From Norana najaformis (Eukaryota; Annelida; Clitellata; Crassiclitellata; Hormogastridae), in the NCBI GenBank assembly GCA_964023275.1, contig OZ029913.1, forward strand, positions 39,248,757-39,312,756: DNA of 64,000 nt, given 5' to 3'. Positions 20,076-35,000 of the stretch are shown piece after piece (within the stretch, counting starts at the first letter, position 1; every line of letters starts with the position of its first letter). A program made the position numbers and the translations under genes. The notes under the pieces were generated by a model that made no database searches, was not told the origin of the DNA, and worked only from the letters and a program-made list of their open reading frames with translations.

Positions 20076-23000
20076 ATGGCCAACATTAGTGATCTTATAT
20101 CCACGCTAAAGAAAGAAATAAATTCCATCTTGGTTTCGGCTGGCACTGAGATAACACTTCGGCAGCTTGAGGTGGACTATCAAGACCTTATAGGCAAGCC
20201 AATACCATATCGAGAGGCAGGTCATACAAGCCTAGAGGAACTTGTATTAAACATGCCAGATGCCGTCATGACAAGATGGCGGAATGGAGATCTTAAACTC
20301 TGCGCAATGACTAATGCGTGTAACGAACATGTCGCAAAATTGGTCAGTCTGTCAAAGAACAAGCCTAAAACGTCGTACCGGCCAAAGAAGAAATCACTGT
20401 TGCCAGGAACTTACCAGCAACCTATGTTTTCCAGTTCAACAACACGAAACAACATGGTTTGTAGCAACACAACAAATCTTACGAAAGCAGAGACGAACGC
20501 TGACTATAACATGCTGAGGGGAGAGATACTGAATCTGATGCTCGGATACCGATACGGACTCCCAGGGTTAAAGTTCGCCGAGGCATTTGCAAAACGATAT
20601 GGCAATTATAGAAAACTGTCTGACAGTGGATTTCCTAACATTCTGGCAATGCTGCAGTCTATGCCAGATGTAGTTGACATTGAGTTTCATGAAAATAACA
20701 GAGACTTTACAGTGCATGGCAAACTGGGACGAAAAAAACTGAACGGTAAGCGATGAGTTTACAAGTTTCTGAACCTCAGATTGAGATTTGCTGACATTGC
20801 ATAAGTAATAAGTGCTTTAAATAAATAAATGAAAGGTATATATAATTTCCATTAAACTGTCTGTTCAAACTATTGTGATTTTTCTTCTTTTATTTATTTG
20901 TTTAATTTGTTATTCTAGTGAGCCAAAAATCTGCTAAAAAATTTGCAAAACTTTTATTATGTTTTTATACTACATTGATGCTATTAGTCACAAATTAATA
21001 TATTGATTTCGGTTACAGGAAATGGGACGAATCTTGCTGATCATGGAACATTTCCCTACAAAGGGAACAGTGTTGTGAATGGCCCTAATGAGGAGAAGAA
21101 GAATTGGGACAGTGCATATGTGATTCCTGAGATTCCTGGCAGTTTAGGCAAGAACGTTAGCGGGGAAAAGAACCAGCCGGACGAAATGCCATATGACGAT
21201 GAAGAGGATTCAGAAAATTGGAATGAAGAAATAAATGAGATGATGATTGGAGATCTGAAGACAAATATTCAGAAGGTGAAGTTATGTTGTTGCTCCTATT
21301 TATTTAGCCAAAATACGGCTTTTTTGTTACCATGAAAATGGGAATCTGTTTGATGATTCTTTTTGAGTACTTGCCTCATTATGATGCACGTATCCCGATA
21401 GATGATGGAAGATAGATGATGGATGAACAGATGGATGGAAGGATGGATGAATAGATGAACAGATGAATGGATTAATTGATGGATGGACAGATAGATGGAT
21501 GAAGACTTCCATACAAAGGGAACAGTTTCGCGAATGGCTTGAATGAACAGAATGAAAATTGGGAAGGTGAATGTGCTGATGCTGGATTCCTGTGCCTGGA
21601 CACATGTGAGTTAGCACTATAATACGAGTTGTATTAAAAAATATTTATGTTAGATTTTAGTTTATTTATGTTCCTAGGTTTTGTCTCTTCATCCGTATGG
21701 TCTCTATGCATCAAAGTTTCTAGCAGAGTATAAGGTCAGAGGATTTACGATTTTGTTTCCTCAAATTTGTTACTGCTGTGGGGCACTTACACTCTCATAT
21801 ATCAGAACATCTAGCTTTCTTAATCTCCCTGCAAGTACCTGTTCTTTCTGGACTATAAATCATGGGTTTTTTGCATGAACTTCTGTTAAAATATTCTCCT
21901 GGCTGAGGATGAGTATTACGCGGTTAAATTATTACAGACTGAACATTGATAAAGTAGTGTGGGATTTATCTAAGTCTTAATGTGGCTAGAAAACTCAAAG
22001 ACTTTAAGTGTCTGATGTGAAAGCACTGTAGTCTGCTTCCCACAATTTTGTCCAATCACTGTAACAGGACACATTGCAATGTAATTAAGGACCCAGATTA
22101 TCCTGATTTAAAACCAGACAATTTATATTTCTGGCTACATTAATATCGCTTGTTCCAGACATTACTTTAACCCTTAACTGACGAGAGAAATTTTTCCGCC
22201 TAGGCCCTGACGACGAGCGATTTTTACCGGAAAACGCCTATTAATTAAATAGTTTTCAACTTGTTGTATCTCAGTCAGTTCTTGACCTACAGACATGAGG
22301 TTACCATCAATCTTTAGCATTTTATCTCCTCTTCCCATCCATTCGTCTAGTTTGTGATACAAAAAATTTTGGGGTACCCAAAGTTGCCCCAAACCGTACC
22401 CCACCCCATGTTTAAAACTTTCGTGTTCAGGCTCCTATGGAAAATAAATTTCAGTGACAACATATGTAGTGTCAGCACAAAAATCGTGCAGAAATCAATA
22501 CCAGACAAAACCTCACAAGAATTTTGAAAATATTTTCATAAATGTAGGAGATACAGTATTTTTAGTATGTAAGATGAAGTCGTACAATTTGAAGGAAATA
22601 TAAGAAAACACCTGAAAAGTAAGAAATGTCTAACTTATCAGATCTTGGTCATTCTTTGACACACAGAGTTGAGGTTAATATCATTCTTTAGCATTTTATT
22701 TCCTCTTTCAAACCATGTTTCCAGTTTTTGAGAAAAATCTTTGGAGGTACTCATAGTTGCCCCAAACTGTACCCACCCCATTTGAAAACTTTTTTCATGT
22801 TCAAACCCCTATAGAAAACATTTTCAGCGACAACTCATGTAATGTCAGCACATGAACTGTGCAGCAATTAATATCAGACAAAACCTCCAAAAGTTTGAAA
22901 ATATTTTCATAAATGAAGGAGATATAATATTTTTAGTATGCAGACAGTAGTCGTACCAGAGGAGTAACAAGAAATGCCTAAAAAGTAAGAAATTTTTAAC

Positions 23001-26000
23001 TTATCAGATCTTGGTAATTTTTGGCATACAGACTTGAGGTTAACATCATTCTTTAGCTTTTTATCTACTCTTTCAATCCTTCAGTCCAGTTTTTGATAGA
23101 AAAATTTTGGGGCACTCATATTGCCTACTCACCCTATCACCTCCCAAACACATACATAGTAATACAACCACGACATCAAAAACACTGCAGCATGCACACT
23201 AACAGGACAACAGTAACATTACAACAAGCCAGGCACACAGAGAGGCAAACACACTGAAGTTTGTTTCCTTTTCAAATATTTGGTAGCTCTCAAAAGGGCC
23301 ATTTTTATGAATGTCTGAGTGCACTGGATGGTCACCTTGAAGATGGATGAAGCTCCTGAATCGACTCCTCTTTCTCAATAGACTGGACTGAACAGTTCTA
23401 AGAGGACAATTTAGAATGGAAATTTTAAAATTTGTATCGATGTGCTATATTGCTTACCTTCCATACACTCCACAGAACCACTCTGATTTTGCTCGTTGCA
23501 AATGTGGAAGCATAAAACTTTGCACAAAGCAACTTTACATGCTTCACATTCATATTGAGCCTTCTTGGGGCAGCCTTTGGGATTCTTGATCTTGTTCTCT
23601 AAAATAAGATGCTAGAGGAGAAGTAGGTTTCCATTTTATTCTGTGGGGTTTACCTGCCTTCTGTGCATTTGACCTACTCTACTCACCATGCAGGCCTGGT
23701 CTGTTCAACTAGCACATCAAAAAAGCTTATCCAAAAGCAGTTAGAAAAATTTCAAAAATGGTGCATCAGGGGCTGGTCTGCCACAGACGCTTGTAAATGG
23801 CACAGTTAGGGGTCAAATGGGAAAATCTGCTACTTGTTCAGTCCTGTCTATCTCGCCCAAGTCATCCGCCTGACCCAGTTTGACGGTCCGCTAGCATGTA
23901 TACATAGCCGTCTAATTCGGTGTCGATGTCAGAATGTTCTTTAGCCAAAACCACTTTATCTTCTTCACTGGTAGCAAAAGACAGGTTTTTATTGTCAGAT
24001 GAGTCAAACCTGTCATCATCTGATGCAAATTCATCAAGAATTTGCCGAATTTCGTAGTCAGTAAGGCCACAAAAACAACACGCCGCCATTTTGGGTTATT
24101 TAAATTCGTGATTTAAATGTCCGATTTGATTGGTCGATTTTTATGTTTATAACCGAATTCTAAAAATATCTTCCACTTATTTCTGTACTTAATTATAATA
24201 TCTTGGCCTAATTGATGTAAGGTTTCAAAAATATAACGTCTGCGATAGGCTGAGAGTGGTCTAGATAATAGTACATGCCCACTACCAATTACTACCTGCT
24301 CGTCGTGATACCTACACTACCAATCACTACCTACTCGTCTGTATTGGGTTAAGCATAAACAGCCTGCCTTGGTTATCAGGCTGCCTGGGTAGTTGGCGAC
24401 AAGTGGGTGATGTGTAGCAGTATTAATAAGCTAATAAGAATGCTGTATTAATAATAATGATGTCTCACATTTGCTATTTCCTTTGTAAGCGATGCTCAGT
24501 CCATGGTTGGCCACATTCAAAGTTCCTTTACGCAGTTACATGATGGTTTCACTTGAAGCGACCATCGATTGATGCTTTGTGCAAATGATAGTGGTGCTGT
24601 AGAAGTCATTATGTTAGATTAGCTGCGATAAATTTTATTGACATGAATTTTATTTCATTAACATGTTTTGTTTTTGTGATTCAGAAAGTCCATGGAACTG
24701 AGCTGTTAGTGAAGAAGCTGGGCTATCAGACTGTGATTGAGCTGGTTGCAGACATGCCAGAAATAGCAGTTATTGATCGACCAGCTGATGGAGATTGGCT
24801 GGTTTTTGATAAAAGAACTTACAGGAAGGAATTGGTTAGCCAAGGTAAGATGGTGGCCCCTTAGAAGTCGGTTCTTTGAAAAGCTTCTTTAAAGCCAATA
24901 TGTGTATGTCCAGATATTAATGACAAGGAAATGAATAATGCTGAGTGCTCAGGGTAATGAACAACACGTTCTTAGCTAAGCTGTGGACATTTCTCATAAC
25001 TGGTTGACAAAATTGATTAATTATGGCATGATGGTCCATTCTGTAGAGCACTTGATGTGTAGTCCAATGATTGCAGGTTCAAGCTTGCTGAGTTGACTCC
25101 ATGTAATGACCATGGGCAAGTTGTTTACAAACAACTGTCTTTGTCACCTAGCAGTGTAATTTGGTAAAGGCTTAATATTGAAAGTAAACTGCAAGCCACA
25201 CGATGCACTGACCCTGTGTCCAAAACCTTGAGATTTGCCATTGCTGGTTCAAATGTGTGAGTAGAAGGGTGCCTCTCCTATGTCCCAATAGGGGATATGA
25301 GATTTTTATATTTTTACTTTAAATTGCGTCTTTTTCTTTGCTGGTTGCATGGCTTGACACCATATTGCCATCGTAATTGTACCTGAACATTAATATAGCG
25401 CTGCTTCAAGAACAAACAACCCAGTGGTGCTCTCTACACAAACTGCAGTGATGTTAAGAATGTCATTAAGATCACATTAACACCTTCCACATCTTTTGCC
25501 ATGCAAGGTAGCTTACTCTACCATTGATACATTATAAAACAATTTTATTATGAAGCTGAATTATATTTGAGATCCATGTTCCTGATGTACACTAGCAGAA
25601 GAAGAGCAACCCTTTAGCTAATATGGAGAGCCAGATTTCTTGCTTGCCACCTGATCCTTCCTCAACAGTATGTGGTCATTGTACTCATTTTATAGCTGAG
25701 TTTGGTAGGGGGCTCAAATGGAATAGAAACCTTGAAATTACTTTTTGCCCTGGCATGGATTTGAACCCCTGACCTCAGGCTTGACCGTCAAGCATGCTAA
25801 CCACTTGAATACCATGCACCCCTGCATGATACCAGAATTTGTATGATAATGATATGTGTTTTACGCAGTTTCAGTATACCTGTTTGTGCATATTTCAGTT
25901 CTCCAGTTTAAAGGTCAGTACTTGCCTCCAACTCCATCTCTTTTCAACTTCAGGCATTCACTCCGAATGGTCCTCGAAACAAATCCAGATGGTGTTCAGC

Positions 26001-29000
26001 TCAAAGACCTAGAAGCCACTTACGAGGTTAGTAACTTAATAAATCTGTTTTATGGTCATCATCGTTATCAGTATTAGCATGAGCATCATCTCTTGTTGAT
26101 CCAAGGTCAAGAATTACACTTCTTCCAAATGCTGTACAGTTAAACGGGATGCAAAGAGCACAGCTAGAAAGACAAAAGTATGTATGTATGTATGTGGCTA
26201 GTTATATGACACCATATTTTAAGAACCTTTCAAAGGCTTTAAAACATGACTTTAAGTAAGATGTACAAAGTTGCAGTTTTAGTTACATTGAAAATGTTTC
26301 TTGAGGAGTCTGCAGTGGAACAGGATGTATTTTTAGTGGAAGATTATTCCAGGATGGTCCAGTGCACAAAAAAAATACAAATTGCCTGCTCGTCTTATGA
26401 TAGCGTGGAACCAGCAAGTCTGTACAGACTGCGGCACTTCAGACTGATAGGAGAAGGAGAGTGGTTCATTAAGCTCACACTGAGGGAGATATTAGCAGGT
26501 CTTGTTTATTGGTTGCAGAATTTGATCCACCATTACAGAAGATTAGCTTAGTTAATCTTCATAAACTAGATCCTGTTTTTTATTGTAGAATTGTATCCAC
26601 CAGTCCATAAATCCTCGTCAGCTGGGTTTTGCAAATCTCGATCGACTGTTGGAATCTGTCAGTGACATGGTTGACCTTGCGTACATGGGCGAAGGTGAAT
26701 TTTATAAAATGCATATATTTATAAATGTTGTGTAAAACTACTTACTAACTTAGATATGATTTGTTATTATTACCATTATTTATTAATGATTCCATATTCT
26801 TATTACATGATAGAATGTGGTTGGGTTGTTGTAATAAATTGGATAATTGGTCAGTATAGTATATAATGGTTCATCATCATTATCCGTGGCATGCCACTCT
26901 CTGGAGCATTGCTGTTTTCACCACCACTTGTTGCCAGCCATCTCTATTCTGGTTACTTCTTCAGGCCGCATATAGTCCAAAATTTAGCGGGCACAGGTCA
27001 GACTCCACTGCTCATGTCCGTGTGTGGCAAAGGCATCCAGCTGGTCTTTTCCAACCTCTTGGGGGGTCGGATATCAGCTCATGGAGCTCTGATGTGGTCC
27101 TGTTCGCTGTTGCAGTGCGTGATGTGTCCAAACAGCCGGAGCCTCCTTGTTTGGGTCATAGATGACATTGGTATGTGAACTGTGCATCAGTAGACGTCCT
27201 TACTGGAGAGATGAGCTGTATCTGGAGTGCACAGTATTCTCCTTAGGCAGCAATGTTGAAGGCATCAAGCTTTGCCTCCAGGTCCATCTGTAGCATTCAG
27301 ATCTTGGCTTCATCTAGGAGGGCAAGCAGTAATGTAAGCCCTGAAAAGGCAGATGTTGATACATAGCTGGATGCTTGTACTCCAAAGTCTCTCATTGTAG
27401 GTTGCTCATGCAACCTCTGACAGTGGCCAGGTGCTGCTGTACCTCAGGTCCACTGCCACTGCTGGTTCAGAATGCTAGTAAGTGGTTGAGAATGGTTCAG
27501 CATGCTAATAAATGGTTCAATATGGTAGTACATGGTTTGGTATGCTATTATTGGGAAGTGGTCCAGTATGCTAGAGAATGCAATAAACATTCATAAATGG
27601 TTCAGTATGCTAGTATATGGTTCAGTTTTGTTATTTTATTCTGCTGTTGTTGCTTAAGGTCGTGTCATGGTGAAGCTAGTTAAAACACCAGAGAAAATGT
27701 GGAACAAAATTCAAACGATCAGAAACGATGATCTCTCATTAGCACCTTTTCTGGTATTTAGTCTTATATTTACATATTTCAGCACAAAGCATTTGTTACA
27801 AAATTATTAATTTGTTATTACTTGCGATTAACTTCATTATGTCATTGACGAACTGTGGAACTTCTTGCCATTCTCATTAAAATGGGAAACTATTGAAGAA
27901 TTTTGCCCAATAAAGTCATTGTAAATCGAAAGAGGCTGTGCAATTGCTGCAAAAAACAAACTTCTTTTGTACTCCAAATTCTATCCTGTGTGATTTTGTC
28001 CATGTAAATGCATTCAAACCTGCAGCACAAGTGAAGGTTTTCACCTTATAAATTCACTGAAAAAATCAGCAGGGTCAAGGCTTTACAGTAGCTACAGAAT
28101 AGCACCTGTGTGTATGTTGATAGATTCTTAAAAGGATTAATAAATGCAAAAGGTTGGTTTGGCGCCACCTAATGTCTTAGCCCAGATGCCACCACAAGGC
28201 AATTTTGGCCACCTAATATCTTAGCCTCCTCGGCACCGAAGCCGCTACCACCCTCACCACACCTGTCATACACAGTTTGGGGACCACTTGGGTCCTCGTC
28301 CCATCTCCTCAGAAGGTGCCACCACCCTACTCTAGCCACTGGGCTGCCTGGGTTGATGCCACTTCCACAAGGCTGGCCCCCTCTCACATTGCTACCAAAG
28401 CCACCATCTAATTAGGTGTGTGAAAAAATGTACCCCCACCTGGTGGGTCCTGCTGCTGTTCAAGCACCAACTCTTCCATTATGTTGTGCCATCTTGGCAG
28501 AACTGTGGCCAGTAGATGTGGTGGCAGCACAGTGTGATGGATGTTTGTTGCAGATGCTGAACGTCATATGACAATAAAGTGATTTAGGTGTGAACTTGTG
28601 TTCCAATAAAATGATTAGATTTGAATAAATGTGATTATGCCATTCTTTCTAGCCAACAACACATGGTAACTTGCCGAAAGATGTTGTTCTCCACGGTCAC
28701 ATTTATGTGAAGCAGGATCCTCCTGTGCCATCAGCAAACTATTTTGAAGTTCTGGTTTCAGAAGTACGCGATCCAAGTCACTTCTGGTTTCAGCTTGCAT
28801 TGAAAAAGTCCATCTTGAATGACCTAATGGATAACCTCCAGTAAGTTTAGTAGCTAGGGAAACTACCTTGGGTAAAAACTGAATATTAACTGAATAGAAA
28901 TGGTATTAGTTTCAAATGTCATTTATTATCTCCAAACGTTTATACAGTCATGAGGGCTTATTGCTACCTTTGTAAAAAAATAGTAATAATAATAATTGTT

Positions 29001-32000
29001 AATAATGATAGTCAATAATAAATAATAATAAAATATTGATATAACAATAATATAATTTAAAAACACAAAAAATACAATATAATTTTTGTACTTAATTTCA
29101 GTCTGAAGAAAATATTTATTTTACATTAGGTTGGTCCAAAATATTGAAAAATTAATCTAGCATATTTAAGTCAATAGAAATTCAACATTTATTAGAAATG
29201 AAGTCATACCTATGCAGAATTTTCCATTCACAAAATAGATGATTGAAGGAAGACAAAGCAACATACTGGGCAAAACATCCAAGTGCCTATGCCACCTCTA
29301 CATGTTCTCTAATATGCATCAAATTGTGTCTGATTTGTTTTTTTATATAGTGGACTTTTTGGAACATTCCAGTATTCAAAACTAAAATTTAATTTTTGAT
29401 TACATGCCTACAATTCCTCGCTCAGTCGATGGACATATGGCATGTTAACAAATGCGTTACTTACTTTATTATTTGCCGTACGTACATGGACTATCCTAAT
29501 TTTACATCTTGTCAATTTCATTCTGCTTCAGGATATTCTATCAACATCCATCTGGGAAAAACTATGTGGTTCCTATTGAAATGATGAAAGCTGGTCTTGC
29601 ATGTGTGGGTCAGTACCCAGAGAATCAGGAATGGCATCGCTGCGTGATTCTCGAGCTTAAAGATGAGTTTGCAAAGGTGAGTTTTCAGCACTTATAAAGG
29701 TAATGGTAACAAAAGTGAAGGGTGTCGTAATGTTTTTATTCCATATGGCGTACAGACAAGGCAACAGAAAGACCCTAAGAAGCCCAAATGCCCTGATGTG
29801 TGACTTTGCTTTTGTTGTTAAGAAATCTTAACAAGAATTTTTGCTTTACTGCACCATGTAAGTTGTGTGAATAATACTAACACTTCTTTCTGCAATGAAT
29901 GCCGCAATGCCATTTCCTTGAAAAGCATTTTTCTGGACAACATAACAAATGAAGACTTCCAAAGTGCAACTTCAAGAAAAAACTCATCAGTAGCACTCCC
30001 GACCAAACTGAAAAGACCCACGGTCAAACAGAACAGATTTCAAGCGCTTGCAGAATAAAGAAGGTGACAGCTCATTTCTAGTCTTGTGAGGAAGGTTATT
30101 CTAGGATGCAGGCCCAACGAAAGCAAAGCTTCTGTGCTGGGCAGTAGAGGACCAAGCCCGAGGGACAACAAGGGCACCATGAGCAGCCGAACGAAGGGAG
30201 CCATGAGCAGGAATAGTTGAGGCAAAGGTGCAAAAAGACCTGAGATGGGACAATTCCCACAAAACAGTTTCGCATAAAGATTAAGATCTTAATTTCGATG
30301 TGTTGAGATATTGGTAACCAGTGCAAAGTGTCCTGCATATAGGCAGAAATATGGCCAAACTTTGGAATGCCACCAATCGGGTGCACAGAAGCATTAAGAA
30401 CAGATTGTAATTTCGAGGTTGGAGAGAGTAGACTAGCGCAGAATAGATAGCATTTCCAAAACCAATTCTGGAGGAAATGAAAGCGTGAATCAGCACAGAA
30501 GCAGCTTGCGTGGTAAGCGAACGTCACAGTACGGATTTGATGGAGATGATAGCAACAGGTTCGACAGACACTGTTTGCATGATGGTCATGGGGATGAGGC
30601 CTGATTTCCCTGAAATAACATTTCCTTAAATAACATTTCTGTTCCTTAATATAGTGTTTTGATTCCTGAGATAATCTCTACCTCTGGTAAATAATAATAT
30701 TAACATTATTATAATATAATATGTTATAATAATGATGTAATTATAATAATGTATGCTAATCATATTACATGTCTATAGAAGCTCCTCAGAAGCATGTTCC
30801 TGAAGCATAAACATGACCACAGCATGCCAATGACAGAATGTAATGAGCAGGCAGAATGGGCACCTTATGGGTAATTGGCGCTTTTAAGCGGCTTTAACCT
30901 CTTTCCCATTTACTCTAAGAGTACTCACTGGCAGCGTTCCGTACTGTAGCATTCACCCTAAATAACTCGCAGATCATAGTCCTAACCTTACAGCTACAGT
31001 TTACCATGAAATATCTCGCTTATTATTACTATTGTGTTGATATACGAGTTAGGTAGTCTATGGAGGCAAATGGTGTCATTTATTTTTACTATTCTATTTT
31101 TAGTATTGATATTTTCAGTTGCAAAATATAGTTTGGCTATCTGTAAACATGTCAAATTCTTCTAAGATATGTAACTTTCGTATACGTGATGTCAATGTCA
31201 TTCTACAGCAGGTTTTAGCTGAAGATTCGTCTGATGAATCAGACTTGTTAGAACCAGAGGATTCAGATGACTTATCAGAGAGGCTTATACAGAGAGAAAT
31301 ATGATAGGTCATATGTCCAGACTGTGATGTTCCTATTAGTCCTATTCCACTTTGTGGCATAGTTCCATGGTATGAGGTTTATCGCAAAGAGAAAAATTAC
31401 TGATAACTTATTTTCAGGTACATTTCTTTTGAATTGTGACCAGAGACAAATGCCACATGCAAATAACAACAAAAACTTTTTTGCATTTCATTGTTTCAGT
31501 TAAAACCAGTCAGCAATGTTTAAACCTGAAAACAGGATGTTTTTGCAAAATTAAATGAACTGTGGACAGAACCTGAAATTTTTTAATGAATGGTAAACAG
31601 GTTAAAGGCGCTATATGAATGTCTTGATATTCAGTTTTGTAGGCTGATTAGTCAGTGATTGTTTATTCTGTGGTGGTCATTGTTTTCTGCTAATCTAATC
31701 CAGTTAGATTGGATTGGATTAGATAGTTGAGAGATTGGAAGCCATTTCATTTGTGATCTTAATTTTTCTCTAGGTATCATATGTTGATTACGGAACTGAA
31801 GGCTTCATCTGCAAGAAGTCTCTGCGTCTCATCACGTGAGTTTCCCTTTATTTACTAAAGTTACGTAACATATTGTAATGGGGCATTTATTTAGCACCCT
31901 TCCAGAGATTTTAAAAAGCCCTGCTGTGTTATCAAATGTCAATTCTCCATCATACTCGTTTACGTTGCAAGATCCTTCCCCCTAAGAGCTATGCCTCCAA

Positions 32001-35000
32001 GTTACAAACAAATTAATTAAAAGTAAAAGGAAACAGTAAAAATAAAGAAAGGAAACAAATAAATAAATAAATAAAAAAACAAATATAACCAATGTGAATT
32101 TAAATGTAATGTATATTTGTTCCACAAATATGAGTGCAAATGAATTATATGGAAATAAAAATGTTACCATGCCTCTGAAGACAAGTGTTGGCTAAGAACT
32201 GTAATAAATGAACAGTGGAATGCCTGACCTTACCTAAACAACTAACTTTGCCTTTTTTGCCTTTATATTGCCTTGCCTTAATGTATGTTGCTTTATCTTA
32301 TCTTGCATTACCTTGCTTGGAATGAACTTAACTTGCTTTGCCTAAACTTACTGTGCTCTGTCTTACCTTGAATTACTTTACCTATGCTTACCTCCCCTTC
32401 AGACTTGCCTGGTATTTGAACCCTGTTATCAGTAATTTTATTATGACCGTGTTATCTCGAGATTTGTTGTGGTTTTGTTGAACATTTGTCTGTCGAACAT
32501 TTTTACAAAATCTGTTATGGATTTGTTTTCTGCTTAGGTGGGCTTTCCTGTCTGTTTTGCCAGCACAAGCTGTTCGTGGTCGTCTGTCAAGAATTGCACC
32601 TGTTGGCAAAGTAAGTGCCCCTTTTATTAGTGTTATGCACTTTGTAACGTTACAATTAATTTTCAACTTTATTCATGCTATGATTTATTTTAAAGCTTGT
32701 AGTGTAAGTTTTAATGTGATAGCCTAGCGGTTAGCTTGCTGGGCTATCAAATCAACCCAGAGGTTGGAGGTTCAAACATCCCACCGGGCAGAAAATTTTT
32801 TCAAGATATTTGCTGCACTTGCACCCCTAGCAAAACAGCTAGGAAATGAGTACAGCGATTGTTCACTGTTGTTGGGAAGATCAGGTGGCCAAGGAGAGGA
32901 CTGGCTGCCCTCACATGCTGAGGAAGAACAGTGAAATTGCAAACACTGGCTGCCTCTTGACATTAGTTTAAGGGACTGCTCCTCTGTGCTGATGAGAAAA
33001 AAGGTAAAGGTAACATATTATGATACTGCTGTTTGAAGGATAGCTTGGCTGAGGAATCAAAACGTGCACAGAAATCCAATGACAAAACACCTTGTTTAAC
33101 CCTCAATTTGCATTGGTACTCCTGTTTCTATAGAAGTTGCTAGGATGTTAGTTGTGACATTATAAAAAATTTTAAGAAAACCCGATAAAGATAAAAATTC
33201 GTTTTACATGCCTATATAGAAAATATTGGAACTGTCGTAAAGCCGTGTTTTAGTACCTTTGAGAGGTTCTTAAAAAGTGGTACATAACTTAAATTTAAGC
33301 TGTTAGATTGAAACTGTTAGCTTTAAATAACTGTAATTGTCTTGTGTGCGGCACAGTGGTCTATTGGTATAGCATTTTTTTCAATGATCATGCGGTCATG
33401 GGTTTGACTCTGTGTGAAGACCCTGGACAAGTTGTTTGCGCACACGTGCTGTCGCCAAGCAGTATAAGTTGGTACCAGCGGGAAGTAAACGACAAGTCCT
33501 GTGCTGCACTAAACCTATGTCCAGGACCTTGGAATTTGTCCATTGCCGGCTCAAGGGCCTAGAAAAGGAGATGAGTGCCTCCCCATTGTCTCACTTGTGA
33601 GATATAGGACAAACTTTACTTTAATTGTCTTGCAGAGCTGGACACGAGCTGCCATCGACTGCTTTTTCAACCTCGTACTTGACCGAGAACTTGCTGCTCT
33701 AGTTACGGAAGTATCAAAAGATGAAGTAAGTTCATATACAGGAAACACCAAACGAGCTTCATTATGACATGAATTCTGATATAAGATGGTTGGGAAACAA
33801 ATCCCAAATTGGACCCTGCTTTAAAAAATTGTGCCAACCAGTGGTCTGTTAGGTTGCACACTTGGTCAGAATTCCAACAGTTATGGGTTTAAACCTGCTG
33901 AGTGGACTCTGTGAAACGACCCTGGACAAGTTGTTCACACACACTTGTCTCTGTCATGGAGCAGCATAATTTGGTATTGGTGTAAGTGGAGTTCAAATAT
34001 CTGCCAGGGCAGAGTGATAATTCAAGATTTCTGCTGTATTTGCACAACCTGCCAAACTCAGTGGTGAAATGAGTACACAGACCGTACACTGTCGGTTGGA
34101 AGATCAGTCAGAGAGGTAGAGGATTAGCCACTTGCCCTCATGCTGAGTCTAATGAAATGTTGTTAACACTTTGGACCTATGGCTGCCTGTTGGGGTTAGC
34201 TCGGGGGTCTGCTGCTGTTCAAAAGGTGCTACGTAAATACACAAAGCTTCTTAGATGATTGGATCAAATATAAGATGTTAATCGTTGTTCCTGTCATTCT
34301 GTTGTAGCCATGCGTTGTGTCCCTTTGTCTTTGCGACACATCAGGCAAGGAAGACATTCACATTAATGATCACCTCATCCAAGAACAACACGCCAGGCTC
34401 AGTGTTGAGGTAAGTAGCATACTGCGAAATGCAATATGGGAATTTGCTACTTAGCTACTAAGTATTGTATTTGCATTGCAAATTATGAACACTTCATACC
34501 CTCATACCATGGCTGTCTCTCAGGAGTAGTTTGAGGGACTGGTTTTCTTCTTAGTCTTTTTCTTCCCCCTCTTCTTCCTCCTGCATCTTATTCACGTTCT
34601 TTGTAGTCGTGTTCTTTTTATTCACATTCTTATTCGCATTCTTCGCATTAACCTGCGTATTCTTCACCTTTTTCACATTCTTCTTCGCATTGTTTACATT
34701 CTTCTTTTTCTTAGCATTCTTGTTTTTTGCATTCTTGTTCTCTGCGTTCTTGTTCTTCACATTCTTTGCATTTGTGCTGTTTGAAGGTACAGAATCATGC
34801 TGTCTGTCATTTGAATAACTTGTGTTGGTTCTGTTTAGGAATTCCAAGAGGAGAATGCTGTTGCTGATGTTGAAGAAGACGTTGGTGCTGCTGCTGATGA
34901 GTGGATTGTCTGCAACGATGATGATGATAATGATGATTATGAATTCAGCAGTTCGGAGTCTGATATGGAACCGGAGGTCATGAGCTTGAAGCCAACTGCA

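Noticed and set aside
26866-27178. Two overlapping 95-99-codon plus-strand frames
   Set aside because: The region reads as a LINE C-terminus on the opposite strand.
29867-30058. 63-codon frame with two cysteines between exons 9 and 10 of the TDRD5-like gene
   Set aside because: Could be a LINE ORF1 scrap, but no recognisable domain, and the splice phases of flanking exons need nothing in between.
31119-31304. A separate small acidic host gene in the TDRD5-like intron
   Set aside because: It lies inside a TTAA-flanked element and resembles a piggyBac transposase N-terminus.
33340-33430. Possible tRNA genes here and at 32710, 61800 and 8660
   Set aside because: A and B boxes are present, but there is no cloverleaf pairing and each continues into a shared SINE body.
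34551-34847. 98-codon Asn/Lys-rich frame on the minus strand
   Set aside because: Product of the ATTCTT simple repeat; no independent coding evidence.
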